Shown: positions 35,163 to 45,021 of the stretch, one piece after another
Layout of the letters: every line of letters begins with the position of its first letter
How positions within the stretch are numbered: position 1 is the first letter of the stretch
NCBI GenBank assembly: GCA_002050165.1
Contig: MWSW01000012.1
Coordinates: 434,001-498,000 of the forward strand
Length of the DNA: 64,000 nucleotides
Direction: 5' to 3'
DNA from: Candidatus Tepidiaquacellales bacterium OLB4/UTCHB1
GTDB lineage: Bacteria > Bacteroidota > Ignavibacteria > Tepidaquicellales > Tepidaquicellaceae
Notes under the pieces: model-generated
What the model was told of the DNA's origin: nothing
Databases searched by the model: none
Seen by the model: the letters and a program-made list of their open reading frames with translations, nothing else
Position numbers and translations under genes: made by a program

Positions 35163-37371
35163 CTGAGGAATAATAATAATAGTAGTTATAATAGTAACCG
35201 TAATTCCTCTTGTAACTGAAATTGTTTAGCACCGTGCCGAGCAGGTTCGGTTCAGAGAAAGAATTGAACCTGTCATAGACTTTACTGAATGCATCCATTG
35301 GCGTTTTAAGTGATTGCACCACAAGTAATGTGCCATCTGTAATCTTAAACAAAATTTCGGAATCAGTTACGGATATTGATGGTGGTGAGTCCAGTACTAT
35401 AATGTCATATTGTGTTTTTAGATTTTCCAAAGTTTTTTTCATTTGTAGCGATCCGAGCAATTCTGAAGGATTTGGTGGGATTGTACCACTTGGTATGAAG
35501 TGCATGTTATCAAATTTCGTAGGTCGTATTACCTCGCTCAAATCATTATTTCCGAATAATAAATCCGTTAAACCGGGATATCTGTTCACACCCATTACAG
35601 AATGAACTCTGGGTTTTCTAAGGTCACAATCGATTAACAGTACATTTTTCCCGTCAAGCGCAAAACTTCCCGCAAGATTAACAGCAACGGTAGTCTTACC
35701 CTCACCCGGAATAGTACTTGTTATCAAAATAGTTTTCAATGGTTCTTCCTCAATTTTAGCATATTGCACGCGCGTTCGCAATACCTTAAACGCCTCCGAG
35801 ATTGATGATTTTGCATCACTGGCAACTATGAATTCATCAGGGCTTGATAAATCGGATTTTTCTTTAATATCAATTGACGGTATCCACGCAAGAATGCTGT
35901 AGCCGTTGTTTTCCAGGTCATCGGGAGTTTTGATAGACTTGTCTAAATAGTTCCTTGTTATGACAAAACCAATACCAAGTATCAATCCAAATACAGCACC
36001 ACTTACTAAAAGAAATACTCTGTTCGGTTTTGACGGGAGTAAGGACTCGAACGCCGGGTCGATAATAGTAACGTTTCCGATTCTTGCGTTCTGATTAATC
36101 AATGCTTCCTGATATTTTTCCTCCAGCAGAATATAAATTTTCTCGTTCGTGAGTTTATCTCTTTCCAATCTCGCATATTCTATAATCTGTGAGGGGAGTT
36201 TATTAAATCGTGTTTCGTATTCGTTAACGTAATTCCCTAACACCCGGTTTTTAATGCGATCAGAATTAACCATTACTCCGGTCTTAACCAATTCCCAGAC
36301 CATTTCACGGCGCTCTTCCGGGGTCATAACGTACATTCCTGCATCCAACGATTTTACATTCTTATCCAACGATTCCTGCAAGCTGGAAATTTTTCTATCA
36401 TATTCTTCCTTTGCTTTTTGCCTTACCCTGTCGTTACTGATAATACTTAGTTGTAGTTCACGTTCAATTTCAAGTTGCGCAATTTGCTTCTGGAGCTCGG
36501 GTAAATATCCTTTTGAGATTTCGCTCTCGAGATACACTTTCAACTTAGGGTCAATTTCATCAATTTTTTGAGATAGTTCGGAATATTTCTTCTCATTTGC
36601 AGCAAGTTCAATGCTCGTCATAGTTTTTTCCTTGTCAATTGCGCTCAAACTTCTTACAAGTTCATCGGCCTGAACATCAAGCTGAACAACGCCTTCCCTC
36701 TGTTGAAAATCTTCAAGAGCTGCCTCAGATAATTTAAGGTCTCTGAACTTTTTCTCCTTCTCAGTATTTAGATAGTTTATGATATTCGTAAGATCGAGCC
36801 GACTGAACTCAAGACTATAATCGCTGTATGTTTTCGCGTATGCATTACAAATAATTGCTGCTTCGTATGGTGAAGGGCTCTCAACGCTCAGGTCAACTAC
36901 ATCAAGCCCCTTTTTCTGAACAACCTGAACTACCTGTTTTAACATCTTTGCAATTTCAAATTCATTTTTTAACCCTTTACTTAAATCATCCGGGTCATTC
37001 AACAAATGGTAAAATGATGAAATATTACCATTGGCTTCTGCAGAGTCCAGTAAAGTTTTTGCCGTTAAGCTTCTGATTGAAAAACTTTTTAAAACTTCAA
37101 TTTCGTTTGATATATATCTATCGCTTAGAAAACCGAAATCCTGGAATTCAGGGATCGGACTTGAGGTGAGGATACTTCCCTGAGGTTTCGTAATTTTTAT
37201 AACAGTTGTAGATTCGTATATATTGCGAGCATTTAGAACATAAAATACTGTAGTAAGCAATACACCGAGAAAAATCAGGAGAACATATATCCAGTCCACT
37301 CTGATAATCCCGATAAATTCCTTTAGAATATCTATATTATGTTTGTCTTTGTCCCGGCTTTTTTTAACCAT
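35146..37371 (-). CDS. wzc: Wzc-like polysaccharide co-polymerase with tyrosine autokinase domain
   Basis: The 741-residue protein has TM1 (about 27-47), a Wzz-type periplasmic domain with long coiled coils (about 200-430), TM2 (about 450-471) and a cytoplasmic BY-kinase domain. Walker A is STIPGEGKTT (552-561), Walker A' LLIDCDLRKPR (578-588), Walker B IIVLDSPP (657-664). The C-terminal tail holds a tyrosine cluster of ten Tyr between 720 and 734, the usual autophosphorylation site. It controls chain length and export together with an SLBB exporter, encoded 9 bases upstream. Confidence 0.95.
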   Translation of the reverse strand: MVKKSRDKDKHNIDILKEFIGIIRVDWIYVLLIFLGVLLTTVFYVLNARNIYESTTVIKITKPQGSILTSSPIPEFQDFGFLSDRYISNEIEVLKSFSIRSLTAKTLLDSAEANGNISSFYHLLNDPDDLSKGLKNEFEIAKMLKQVVQVVQKKGLDVVDLSVESPSPYEAAIICNAYAKTYSDYSLEFSRLDLTNIINYLNTEKEKKFRDLKLSEAALEDFQQREGVVQLDVQADELVRSLSAIDKEKTMTSIELAANEKKYSELSQKIDEIDPKLKVYLESEISKGYLPELQKQIAQLEIERELQLSIISNDRVRQKAKEEYDRKISSLQESLDKNVKSLDAGMYVMTPEERREMVWELVKTGVMVNSDRIKNRVLGNYVNEYETRFNKLPSQIIEYARLERDKLTNEKIYILLEEKYQEALINQNARIGNVTIIDPAFESLLPSKPNRVFLLVSGAVFGLILGIGFVITRNYLDKSIKTPDDLENNGYSILAWIPSIDIKEKSDLSSPDEFIVASDAKSSISEAFKVLRTRVQYAKIEEEPLKTILITSTIPGEGKTTVAVNLAGSFALDGKNVLLIDCDLRKPRVHSVMGVNRYPGLTDLLFGNNDLSEVIRPTKFDNMHFIPSGTIPPNPSELLGSLQMKKTLENLKTQYDIIVLDSPPSISVTDSEILFKITDGTLLVVQSLKTPMDAFSKVYDRFNSFSEPNLLGTVLNNFSYKRNYGYYYNYYYYYSSGEKPN

Positions 37372-37380
37372 TACGTGTAA

Positions 37381-37935
37381 TTAATTTGTCCTGTCCAGAA
37401 TGTTAATCATCAGAATTGCCAATGAAATGAGCGTTGTCGAAATTGATAGTATAATTGAAAATTTATCTTTGAAGAACAAACGAGGTTCACCTGGTAGAAT
37501 TATTATATCACCCGGCATCAAAACAGGATTTACACTTAAATCACGGGTTGATACATTTTCTTCCCAAAAAAGGTTATTATAATTAATTTTGATTATCTGA
37601 TCCTGCAAAATACCAATCGTATCATTTTTCAATCTGACTAATCTTACGTCATTCATCTCCGCGTCAACAAGAGGGCCACCGGAAAAAGTCAACAACGTCA
37701 GAAAATCCGTTCCTTCCGGGATTAAATAACGACCGGGGTTCTTTACGTAGCCTAATACACTAACCTCTATATTAACCTTATTAGCATCACCGAAATTAAA
37801 ATATGCGTATCCGGTGTTACCAAACTTATCTTCAACACCTAATTTCTCAAGATCCGGTTGGGCGCTTATCTTACCGGCACAAAAAAATGCAGATAGAAAA
37901 ATAAAAAGAAAGAAAAAATTTATTTTCGTTAGCAA
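37381..37935 (-). CDS. Short SLBB-domain polysaccharide export-like protein with C-terminal membrane helix
   Basis: A 184-residue protein with a signal peptide (to about residue 25) and one SLBB beta-grasp domain (EVSVLGYVKNPGRYLIPEGTD to VLMPGDIIILPGEP). It ends in a hydrophobic helix (about 158-178). Full-length Wza proteins have a Poly_export domain, two or more SLBB domains and an outer-membrane helix, so this is a reduced version that lacks the Poly_export domain. Its last helix looks like an inner-membrane segment. First gene of the wzc-wzy-wzx run. Confidence 0.8.
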   Translation of the reverse strand: MLTKINFFFLFIFLSAFFCAGKISAQPDLEKLGVEDKFGNTGYAYFNFGDANKVNIEVSVLGYVKNPGRYLIPEGTDFLTLLTFSGGPLVDAEMNDVRLVRLKNDTIGILQDQIIKINYNNLFWEENVSTRDLSVNPVLMPGDIIILPGEPRLFFKDKFSIILSISTTLISLAILMINILDRTN

Positions 37936-38084
37936 ATTAAATTTTCTTTAGTGTGGATTTAATTAAGCAACTATAATAAAGATTCAAAATAATAGAAAAA
38001 ATTCACAATTCAATCTTTAGTTTTACAAAAAGCCTACCGAAATTTTTCATAAACAGTTTATATCGCGATCTTAAAAAAATTTCA

Positions 38085-38813
38085 CTAATTAACAGTTGAG
38101 TTAAAAAACATCACATCAACCTGAAGAAGTTTGCCGGTTCTTGAATCGATGAGACAAGGTTCTATAAACGCGGGGAAATAATTGTTTTGTTTCATGATTT
38201 CCAGAAACTCACCGAAGGTAGTCTCACCTTCATATAACTCGATAAAAGAAAGTTCAAGTTGTATCCCCGTAAACTTCTTCAAATAATCAGATGCACCTTC
38301 AATGACTTTTCTCTCAAAACCTTGTACATCTATTTTTACAAAGGTATTTTTGTTTTCAATAACTTTTGTCTGGTTCAGGTAAGTGTCCAACCGCTTTACT
38401 TCAATATTCTGCTTATCCACAAAAAAAGAACCGGGCGCTCCCAAAATATGACTTTCACTCATATTCATTAATGAACTACTGCTTGAATTATTTGCAATAT
38501 TAATTTCAGCAGTTCCGTCAAAATCTCCAAATGCAAAATTTTCGCATTCCCATTTCGGATCACTATCCGCAGCATTCTTCAAAATTTCAAACTCTGTCCT
38601 TAGTGGCTCAAACGATATTATATCTCCTTCAAAACCTATCCCACGGATGTAATCTGCAAATTGACCTTTGTTAGCGCCGATATCGAGAATCAGATCAATT
38701 TTTTTTAATTTAAACTGGTTAAGTTTTCGCCTGTCTCGTGGGTGGGGGTATTTTGTTACTCCGTATCCGAGTTTTGAAAATAATTTTCTCGTCCGATTTC
38801 TTATTAATCCCAT
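38085..38813 (-). CDS. FkbM family methyltransferase
   Basis: A 242-residue protein with the SAM-binding start LILDIGANKGQFADYIR, followed by ISFEPLRTEFEILK and FVKIDVQGFERKVIEGA, the standard FkbM blocks. Members O-methylate sugars or natural products. As the promoter-distal neighbour of glmS and upstream of the SLBB gene, it may methylate a sugar of the glycan. About 150 AT-rich bases separate it from each neighbour; no clear signal is seen there. Confidence 0.9.
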   Translation of the reverse strand: MGLIRNRTRKLFSKLGYGVTKYPHPRDRRKLNQFKLKKIDLILDIGANKGQFADYIRGIGFEGDIISFEPLRTEFEILKNAADSDPKWECENFAFGDFDGTAEINIANNSSSSSLMNMSESHILGAPGSFFVDKQNIEVKRLDTYLNQTKVIENKNTFVKIDVQGFERKVIEGASDYLKKFTGIQLELSFIELYEGETTFGEFLEIMKQNNYFPAFIEPCLIDSRTGKLLQVDVMFFNSTVN

Positions 38814-38965
38814 CTACGCAAATATAATCATTCAATGTTATTTTAAATATTCATGGTTTATCCCTATCGCAGCTATACTATTACCGGATACAATTAAAAT
38901 AAGAACCGCCAACCCGAAAAATCCGTTTGACGGTTTAAATCATCTTAACTTAATTTCTCACTATA

Positions 38966-40804
38966 TCATTCGACTGTAACGCTTTTGGCAAGATTACGTG
39001 GTTGGTCAACATTACAACCGCGTGCGGTAGCGATATAATATGCGAGAAACTGTAGTGGGATACTATTTATTATAGGTGTAAGAATATTTATAGTTTTCGG
39101 GACACGAAGAACAAAATCCGAATATTGTGCAATCTGATCATCATCCTCGAATGCAATAGATATTATCCTCCCTTTCCTTGCTTTAACTTCTTCAATATTT
39201 GAAATAATTTTATCGTATGTTTTATCTTTCGGTGCAATAAACACTACAGGCATGTTCTCATCTATCAACGCAATAGGACCGTGTTTCATTTCTGCTGCCG
39301 GATAACCTTCAGCATGTATGTATGATATTTCCTTAAGCTTCAATGCACCTTCTAGCGCAGCAGGAAAATTATAACCCCTTCCGAGATAGAGGAAGTTTCT
39401 CGCATCCTTGAATTCCTCCGCAATAAACTTGTACTCTTCGCGCCGATCAATCATTGTCTGAATTTTTTCCGGAAGCATTTTTATTTCATCGGCAATTCGT
39501 TTAAGATTTTCACTATCCATCGCACCCTTCGCTTCGGCGAGCATCATCGAAATCAATGTAAGCGACATAAGTTGACATGTAAACGCTTTCGTTGAAGCAA
39601 CTCCGATTTCAGGGCCAGCATGGATGTATGTTCCGGCATCAACTTCACGAGCAATCGTACTACCAACAGCGTTTACAATTCCTACAGTAGTTGCGCCATT
39701 ATTTTTCGCTTCACGCAATGCCGAAAGCGTGTCTGCCGTTTCACCGCTTTGGCTGATTACAAATACTACATCATCCGGATATATAATCGGATTACGATAT
39801 CTGAACTCTGAAGCATAATCAACTTCGACCGGAATCCTTGCACAGGATTCAAGCATATATTCACCTGTAAGTCCTGCGTGCCACGCAGTTCCGCACGCCG
39901 TAATTAGAATCCGTTTGGCATTTAATATTTTTTCCATCACCGGTTCAAGTCCTCCTAATCTTGCGACTCCTGTATCAAAGTTTATCCTTCCCCTGTACGT
40001 GTTTTGAATTGAATCTGATTGTTCACAGATTTCTTTCAACATGAAATGCTCGAATCCACCTTTTTCTATCTCGCTTAACTCGAAATCCAATTCCTGAATC
40101 TCCCTGTATATGTCCTCATCTTTAATCGTTTTTAATTGGAAGCCCTGCTTTGTCAAAACAGCCATTTCTCCGTCTTCTAAATACATTACATTTTTGGTAT
40201 GATTGATAATAGCTGAAGCATCTGAAGCAATAATAATTTCCTCCATACTGACACCAAGCATAAGCGGACTCCCTTTTCTCGCAACTATTATCCTATCCGG
40301 CTCTTTAGCGCACAAACATGCAACCCCGTATGTGCCTTCAACATCATTTAGAGAGTTTCTTACCGCTTGTTCGAAATTTTTTGTTTGTCTGTAATAATAA
40401 TTCATAAGGTTTGCCAGTATCTCCGTATCAGTTTCTGACCGGTTTGTAAAACCTTCACCGGATAAAAATTTCTGTAATGTTTTATAGTTTTCTATTATAC
40501 CGTTATGCACAATGATAATGTTTTCATCCATGTCAAAATGCGGATGAGCATTGACATCATTCGGTTCTCCGTGAGTTGCCCACCGTGTGTGGCCAATCCC
40601 GATGTTTCCAGTGAATTCAGAACTGTCAATTGCACTCTCTACTTCTGAAACTTTACCCTTCTGTTTGAAAGCAACAATTTTACTATTATTGTTTATTATC
40701 GAAATCCCAGCTGAATCATATCCCCGGTATTCCAATCTCTTCAAACCGTCAATTAAAATCTGATAGGCATTTTTTTTGCCAATATAACCTACTATTCCAC
40801 ACAT
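38966..40804 (-). CDS. glmS: Glutamine-fructose-6-phosphate aminotransferase
   Basis: A 612-residue enzyme of usual length with the N-terminal glutaminase starting MCGIVGYIG (Cys2 nucleophile after Met removal), IGHTRWATHGEPN, and two SIS isomerase domains with ITACGTAWHAG and ISQSGETADT. It ends in DQPRNLAKSVTVE. It makes glucosamine-6-phosphate, the entry to UDP-GlcNAc for peptidoglycan and for the adjacent glycan cluster. No glmS ribozyme is recognised upstream. Confidence 0.97.
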   Translation of the reverse strand: MCGIVGYIGKKNAYQILIDGLKRLEYRGYDSAGISIINNNSKIVAFKQKGKVSEVESAIDSSEFTGNIGIGHTRWATHGEPNDVNAHPHFDMDENIIIVHNGIIENYKTLQKFLSGEGFTNRSETDTEILANLMNYYYRQTKNFEQAVRNSLNDVEGTYGVACLCAKEPDRIIVARKGSPLMLGVSMEEIIIASDASAIINHTKNVMYLEDGEMAVLTKQGFQLKTIKDEDIYREIQELDFELSEIEKGGFEHFMLKEICEQSDSIQNTYRGRINFDTGVARLGGLEPVMEKILNAKRILITACGTAWHAGLTGEYMLESCARIPVEVDYASEFRYRNPIIYPDDVVFVISQSGETADTLSALREAKNNGATTVGIVNAVGSTIAREVDAGTYIHAGPEIGVASTKAFTCQLMSLTLISMMLAEAKGAMDSENLKRIADEIKMLPEKIQTMIDRREEYKFIAEEFKDARNFLYLGRGYNFPAALEGALKLKEISYIHAEGYPAAEMKHGPIALIDENMPVVFIAPKDKTYDKIISNIEEVKARKGRIISIAFEDDDQIAQYSDFVLRVPKTINILTPIINSIPLQFLAYYIATARGCNVDQPRNLAKSVTVE

Positions 40805-41042
40805 AGAATTTTATTTTTATTTATTTAAACTTATACAAATTGTGAGTCTTTAAAAAGTAATTTCCCAATTCAGGATTAGAAAACAGTTAATTAAAAACAG
40901 ACACAGAGCCCATATAAATTCCTGAATCAGATAATAAAATTTTTTATTGGAACGGTACGAATACCAAACATACATTTCCGGTGCAAGGCATTTGAGCTGA
41001 TGAATTAAACAGGGAGTGAATTTAAAGGATGAGCAATTCTTG

Positions 41043-41126
41043 TGCCGAAGGTGGGACTCGAACCCACACGAGGTTGCCCTCACATGATTTTGAGTCATGC
41101 GTGTATACCAATTTCACCACTTCGGC
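41043..41126 (-). tRNA. tRNA-Leu (CAA)
   Basis: On the minus strand an acceptor stem GCCGAAG/CTTCGGC, a D-arm, anticodon stem CATGA/TCATG with loop CTCAAAA (anticodon CAA), a long variable arm and a TTCGAGT T-loop are visible, all class II features of tRNA-Leu. The 3' CCA is not encoded. Confidence 0.95.
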
Positions 41127-41177
41127 ATATCAGGGAATAGCAATTTAACTTTACGGGATTACAATTTCAGTACAATT

Positions 41178-41753
41178 TTAATACGTTACCAAATTAAAAT
41201 ATTCCATATTAGGATTAGGTGGATTAACACGATTAAATCCCCATTTAATTACTCCGATTCCCTTCGAAAACCATATCTCCGCTGTAAATGTAATCGAAAG
41301 GTTATATGATACTTTCTTTACATCCACAAATTTTTCCTCATTAACTATTAACTCCTTCATTTCCGAAACAGAAATATTCCAACCATTGGAATGCCAATAA
41401 TTTCCGCTTGTTAATTTTTCTGGAGATTCAAGAAACAATAAATTCTGACCTTTTAATTCACAATAAATCTCACCGTATCGAGTAATGTAAACGTTTACAG
41501 CCGAATCGCTTCCCCATATGAACGGGAACTTATCGAAACTGTAAATGATAGCAGAATCGTTTTCAGATTTAAACGTAACATTTACTTTTGTTAACTCCGA
41601 ATCCTGTGTGCTTCTGAATCTCAAGTTCATCCTATCTTTCAATGGAAAATATTGATTGTTGAAGTTTTCAATCGATTTGATGCTTGAAGAATTACAAGAT
41701 ATGGAAAAAATAGACAATGCTAAGACAACAACAAAGATTTTTTTAATCTTCAT
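41178..41753 (-). CDS. Hypothetical lipoprotein
   Basis: A 191-residue protein with a lipoprotein signal (LSIFSISC, Cys20), followed by a beta-rich domain of about 165 residues. I recognise no family motif. It overlaps birA by 11 bases and is the last gene of the run barrel - protease - birA - lipoprotein, just before tRNA-Leu on the same strand. Confidence 0.65.
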   Translation of the reverse strand: MKIKKIFVVVLALSIFSISCNSSSIKSIENFNNQYFPLKDRMNLRFRSTQDSELTKVNVTFKSENDSAIIYSFDKFPFIWGSDSAVNVYITRYGEIYCELKGQNLLFLESPEKLTSGNYWHSNGWNISVSEMKELIVNEEKFVDVKKVSYNLSITFTAEIWFSKGIGVIKWGFNRVNPPNPNMEYFNLVTY

Positions 41754-42525
41754 AGTTTATGCTTATCTCGCCGGAATAAAATTTTTTTATTGAGTTTTCA
41801 TCAAACCTTAGAATTAATGCACCGTCAACATCAATATCATCCACAACACCTGCCAAATTTTCGGAATCTTCAAAAATTTTGAACGAAACTTTTGAACCAA
41901 TCAAACGGGAATGTTTCTTCCATTCCTTGATAAGAAATTCAGATCGTTTGAGATGATCCAGATAGTCATAAAAATTCTTTACAAATGAAATTATAAATTG
42001 TTCTCTATCAGTTTTCTCACCGCTTTGAGCGAAAACTGAAGTTGCCTTATCACCAAGATTTTCATTAAACTCATTCGAGTTGAGGTTGACTCCTACGCCA
42101 ATAATAAATGTTTTCCGGGGTTCACTAAGGTCTTTGACTTCTGTCAGAATTCCGGATATTTTTCGTGAATTAATTAATAAATCATTTGGCCATTTGAGAA
42201 AAAGTTTGTTTTCTAAACCCGCAGAAATACCTAATAGAGTTTTGAGCAAAATTAGAGATACGTAAAAATTGACAAGATAAATTTCATCTATAATTAACGG
42301 AAGGTCTTTAACAATTGTGAATGTCGCATCTTCGCCGTTAGTACTATACCATATTCTGTTAAATCTGCCCCTACCGGAAAACTGGTTGTCAGTAACAATA
42401 ATCGTATCTGTTTCAACATTGTTTAATTTCGCATAATTGTTCGTAGAGTCAATTTCTTCAAGATAAATTAAATTTTTTAGAACTGAAGATTTTATTAATT
42501 GACTTTTTAACTTCTCAATATCCAT
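41743..42525 (-). CDS. birA: Biotin-[acetyl-CoA carboxylase] ligase BirA, monofunctional type
   Basis: A 260-residue ligase with the biotinyl-AMP loop SGRGRFNRIWYS, catalytic KWPNDLLIN and GVGVNLNSN, and a small C-terminal SH3-like domain. There is no N-terminal DNA-binding domain, so it is the short, non-regulatory class. It attaches biotin to the carrier protein, here the product of accB at 59581. Confidence 0.93.
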   Translation of the reverse strand: MDIEKLKSQLIKSSVLKNLIYLEEIDSTNNYAKLNNVETDTIIVTDNQFSGRGRFNRIWYSTNGEDATFTIVKDLPLIIDEIYLVNFYVSLILLKTLLGISAGLENKLFLKWPNDLLINSRKISGILTEVKDLSEPRKTFIIGVGVNLNSNEFNENLGDKATSVFAQSGEKTDREQFIISFVKNFYDYLDHLKRSEFLIKEWKKHSRLIGSKVSFKIFEDSENLAGVVDDIDVDGALILRFDENSIKKFYSGEISINYED

Positions 42526-42527
42526 GC

Positions 42528-44174
42528 TTATCTTTTTGCAGGATTAGGTCTGTTACTTCTTTTGTTTGTTCTGTTAATTTTTGATGAATCACTTTTAGAA
42601 TCTTTTGCTCGTGCATTGTTAGGTTCATAGATTTTATTTTTCGGTTTATTATTCAAATCTGATGAACTTTTCAAAGGCTCATTTTTAAGCTTGCTTACAA
42701 GAAGCGGATCTGTTTGAAAGAGCAATGCAAGATAGGCATCAACTCTCCCATGACCGTAAAACCTGTCCCAACCAGGCTTATCTTCACGCGGGTCCCCAAC
42801 CTGATCCCGTGCGGTATTTGTAATTATATCAATGAGGTCTAATCTGCTTCTGCTGTTATCCTGAGAAATGAGCAACGATGCTATTGCGCTTACAATTGCG
42901 GTTGACTGCGATGTCCCACTCCAATATACATCGTAATTATTAATGTCTTCGTAATCCAACCCATAAATTTTATTTCCCGGAGCAACTACACCAATGTGAT
43001 CACCGTAACAACTTCCACCACCCCATGTAAATCTGAGACACCTGTTATCATCCGTATCCGTTGCACCGACTGCTAAAACACCTTCGAAACTCGCCGGATA
43101 ATAATCTTTACCATCACCTTTGTTCATCATTGCCGATAAAACCAGAACTCCTTTTGAGTTTGCATAGTCTATCGCTGTTTTCAGAACCCTGGAATAATCC
43201 TCTCCTCCCTCACTCATATTTATCACGTTTGCACCATTATCAACCGCATATTTGATTGACCTCGACCACCATATATATTCACCGTAATTGTCATCACTCA
43301 GATTCTTGCAGTTCATTAATTGTGCATTTTGATCAATACCGGCGAAGCCGATAAGGTTATTTGTTTCAGCTCCGATTACAGACGCAATGTTTGTACCGTG
43401 TCCGAACCCATCGTAATTGTTTTTTGAATCGTACGCAAAGTCCCAACCCTTATGATCATCAGTATATCCGTTCCGATCATCGTCAATACCGTTGTTCGGT
43501 ATTTCACCTTCGTTGATCCAGATTCTGTTCCTTAACTCCGGATGGTCGTCTCTTATCCCGGAATCTAAAATCGCAACAATTACTTGTTCCGAACCTTTTT
43601 CAATTTCCCAGGCATTTAACATATTGATATCCGCACCGGGTATTGAGATCGTACTACTGCTTGATTGAATTGAACCATCGTTATTCAAATACCATTGCTT
43701 GTGAAAGTATCTATCGTTGGGAATTTTTTCTTGAAGTGAAAAAGCCGTAACATAATCAGTCCCCTTAACACCTGCTGCAATTCCGATATAGTTTGGTTCT
43801 GCAAATTCAATAATATCTTCAGTACCGATTTCGCTTATCGCATCTTCAATTCTATTTACACTACCTCCATCTATTGTAACAACATAAATTCTGTCCATTT
43901 CCAGTTTAGAATAAAGATCTCTATCACCATTAAAAATCCCGAATACCAACTTGATTGATTTAACATTAAATTCTGAAAATTTTTCATCGAGCGATGCTAT
44001 ACCGGTGTTAAGCGATATTTCCCCGGTCGCCTCAGAAACCTTCAGGGGTTTGTTTGTCTTTATGAAGAAACTCACTGTTGAAAAATTTGTTAACCTTTTA
44101 TCCGACCCCGCCATTTCGTTTACAGGTAAACTAACTGAAGCGCAAATTAAAAAAATGAAAATTAATTTTCTCAT
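42528..44174 (-). CDS. Secreted subtilisin-like (S8) serine protease
   Basis: The ATG at 44174 gives a signal peptide (MRKLIFIFLICASVSLP) and removes the overlap with the upstream gene; the longer frame from 44201 is rejected. After a propeptide of about 150 residues come the triad blocks VAILDSGIRDDHPELR (Asp204), DGFGHGTNIASVIGA (His259) and SGTSQSTAIVSAIASLL (Ser422). The last reads GTSQST rather than the usual GTSMA. The C-terminal 50 residues form a Lys/Asn/Ser-rich tail. No type IX sorting domain is present, so it probably stays periplasmic or is exported otherwise. Confidence 0.88.
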   Translation of the reverse strand: MRKLIFIFLICASVSLPVNEMAGSDKRLTNFSTVSFFIKTNKPLKVSEATGEISLNTGIASLDEKFSEFNVKSIKLVFGIFNGDRDLYSKLEMDRIYVVTIDGGSVNRIEDAISEIGTEDIIEFAEPNYIGIAAGVKGTDYVTAFSLQEKIPNDRYFHKQWYLNNDGSIQSSSSTISIPGADINMLNAWEIEKGSEQVIVAILDSGIRDDHPELRNRIWINEGEIPNNGIDDDRNGYTDDHKGWDFAYDSKNNYDGFGHGTNIASVIGAETNNLIGFAGIDQNAQLMNCKNLSDDNYGEYIWWSRSIKYAVDNGANVINMSEGGEDYSRVLKTAIDYANSKGVLVLSAMMNKGDGKDYYPASFEGVLAVGATDTDDNRCLRFTWGGGSCYGDHIGVVAPGNKIYGLDYEDINNYDVYWSGTSQSTAIVSAIASLLISQDNSRSRLDLIDIITNTARDQVGDPREDKPGWDRFYGHGRVDAYLALLFQTDPLLVSKLKNEPLKSSSDLNNKPKNKIYEPNNARAKDSKSDSSKINRTNKRSNRPNPAKR

Positions 44175-44181
44175 AATATAT

Positions 44182-44916
44182 TTAAAAGTAAAATGAAACA
44201 CCGAACGTTAATCTCAGTCCGTCGAGAAATATTCTTGAGCTATAACTCTTTTCTATATTATATGTGTTCCCTTCTATAATAAATTCATCTTTGGGGAATT
44301 CCGTACTCACCTCATACGAACCTTCTCTGAACCTCACTTCAAATCCTGCTGAAATGTCATTTAAAAATGAGTATTGAATTCCACTCAGAACATGAAAACT
44401 AAAACCAGGTTTTTTTGAAATTGTTTCTGATTCTGTGCCAAGTACTTTTCTTTTCCAGTTACCAAAGTACACCCCAGATCCGCCACCGAGATAAATATTC
44501 AGGTCATCACTTAGATATGGAATATTGAATAATACAGAAAGTTCAACCGGAATTACTTCAAGTGTTTCCGTTAACCTCGCCCGTATTGACGGTCCGTTGA
44601 CTGATTGAATGTAAATTGAATTCTGATCATCAATGATACTAATGTACTCTACACTCAACGCGATTGATAAATTATCCCCCGGTAGATTAGTTTTTATCAC
44701 TCCAGAATATCCATAACCGCCGCCTATATCCACAATAATGTTGCGTTCGAACTCAGATGGACTGAATGCATACAATTGAATAGACGCTGATGATACATAG
44801 TTAACTTGCGCAGTTAACGAAAAATTTTTAAGGAGCGGTTGATAACTGATATCCTGCGAAAATATCTTTTCCGCTGAAACAAATATTAACAGCATCATGG
44901 ATAAATAACTATTCAT
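44182..44916 (-). CDS. Outer-membrane beta-barrel protein
   Basis: A 244-residue protein with a signal peptide (to about residue 20). It has repeated amphipathic strands (IIVDIGGGYGYSG, IYLGGGSGVYFGN) and a final strand LRLTFGVSFYF with terminal Phe, as expected for barrel insertion by BAM. It is 7 bases upstream of the S8 protease and likely co-transcribed. The function is unknown. Confidence 0.72.
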   Translation of the reverse strand: MNSYLSMMLLIFVSAEKIFSQDISYQPLLKNFSLTAQVNYVSSASIQLYAFSPSEFERNIIVDIGGGYGYSGVIKTNLPGDNLSIALSVEYISIIDDQNSIYIQSVNGPSIRARLTETLEVIPVELSVLFNIPYLSDDLNIYLGGGSGVYFGNWKRKVLGTESETISKKPGFSFHVLSGIQYSFLNDISAGFEVRFREGSYEVSTEFPKDEFIIEGNTYNIEKSYSSRIFLDGLRLTFGVSFYF

Positions 44917-44979
44917 TAACTCAATATATGAAAATTACTTTTGAGTTAAATAGGATAATTCAGTATCACATTCAAAAAA

Positions 44980-44998
44980 AAAGCGGCATAGCCGCTTT
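44980..44998 (-). terminator. Intrinsic terminator
   Basis: An 8-bp stem (44980-44987 with 44991-44998, GC-rich core GCGGC/GCCGC) has a plus-strand A-run to its left, which gives a U-tract on the minus strand. It ends the PpiD-like gene transcript. Confidence 0.75.
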
Positions 44999-45021
44999 AA
45001 TTAAATTTCTAAAACTAAATT

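Noticed and set aside
38875-38945. Possible terminator downstream of glmS
   Set aside because: Short inverted repeats around AACCG/CGGTT can be paired in more than one way with mismatches; too weak to call.
40850-41098. 82-codon minus-strand frame before tRNA-Leu
   Set aside because: It runs through much of the tRNA-Leu gene and has no domain, signal or ribosome site.
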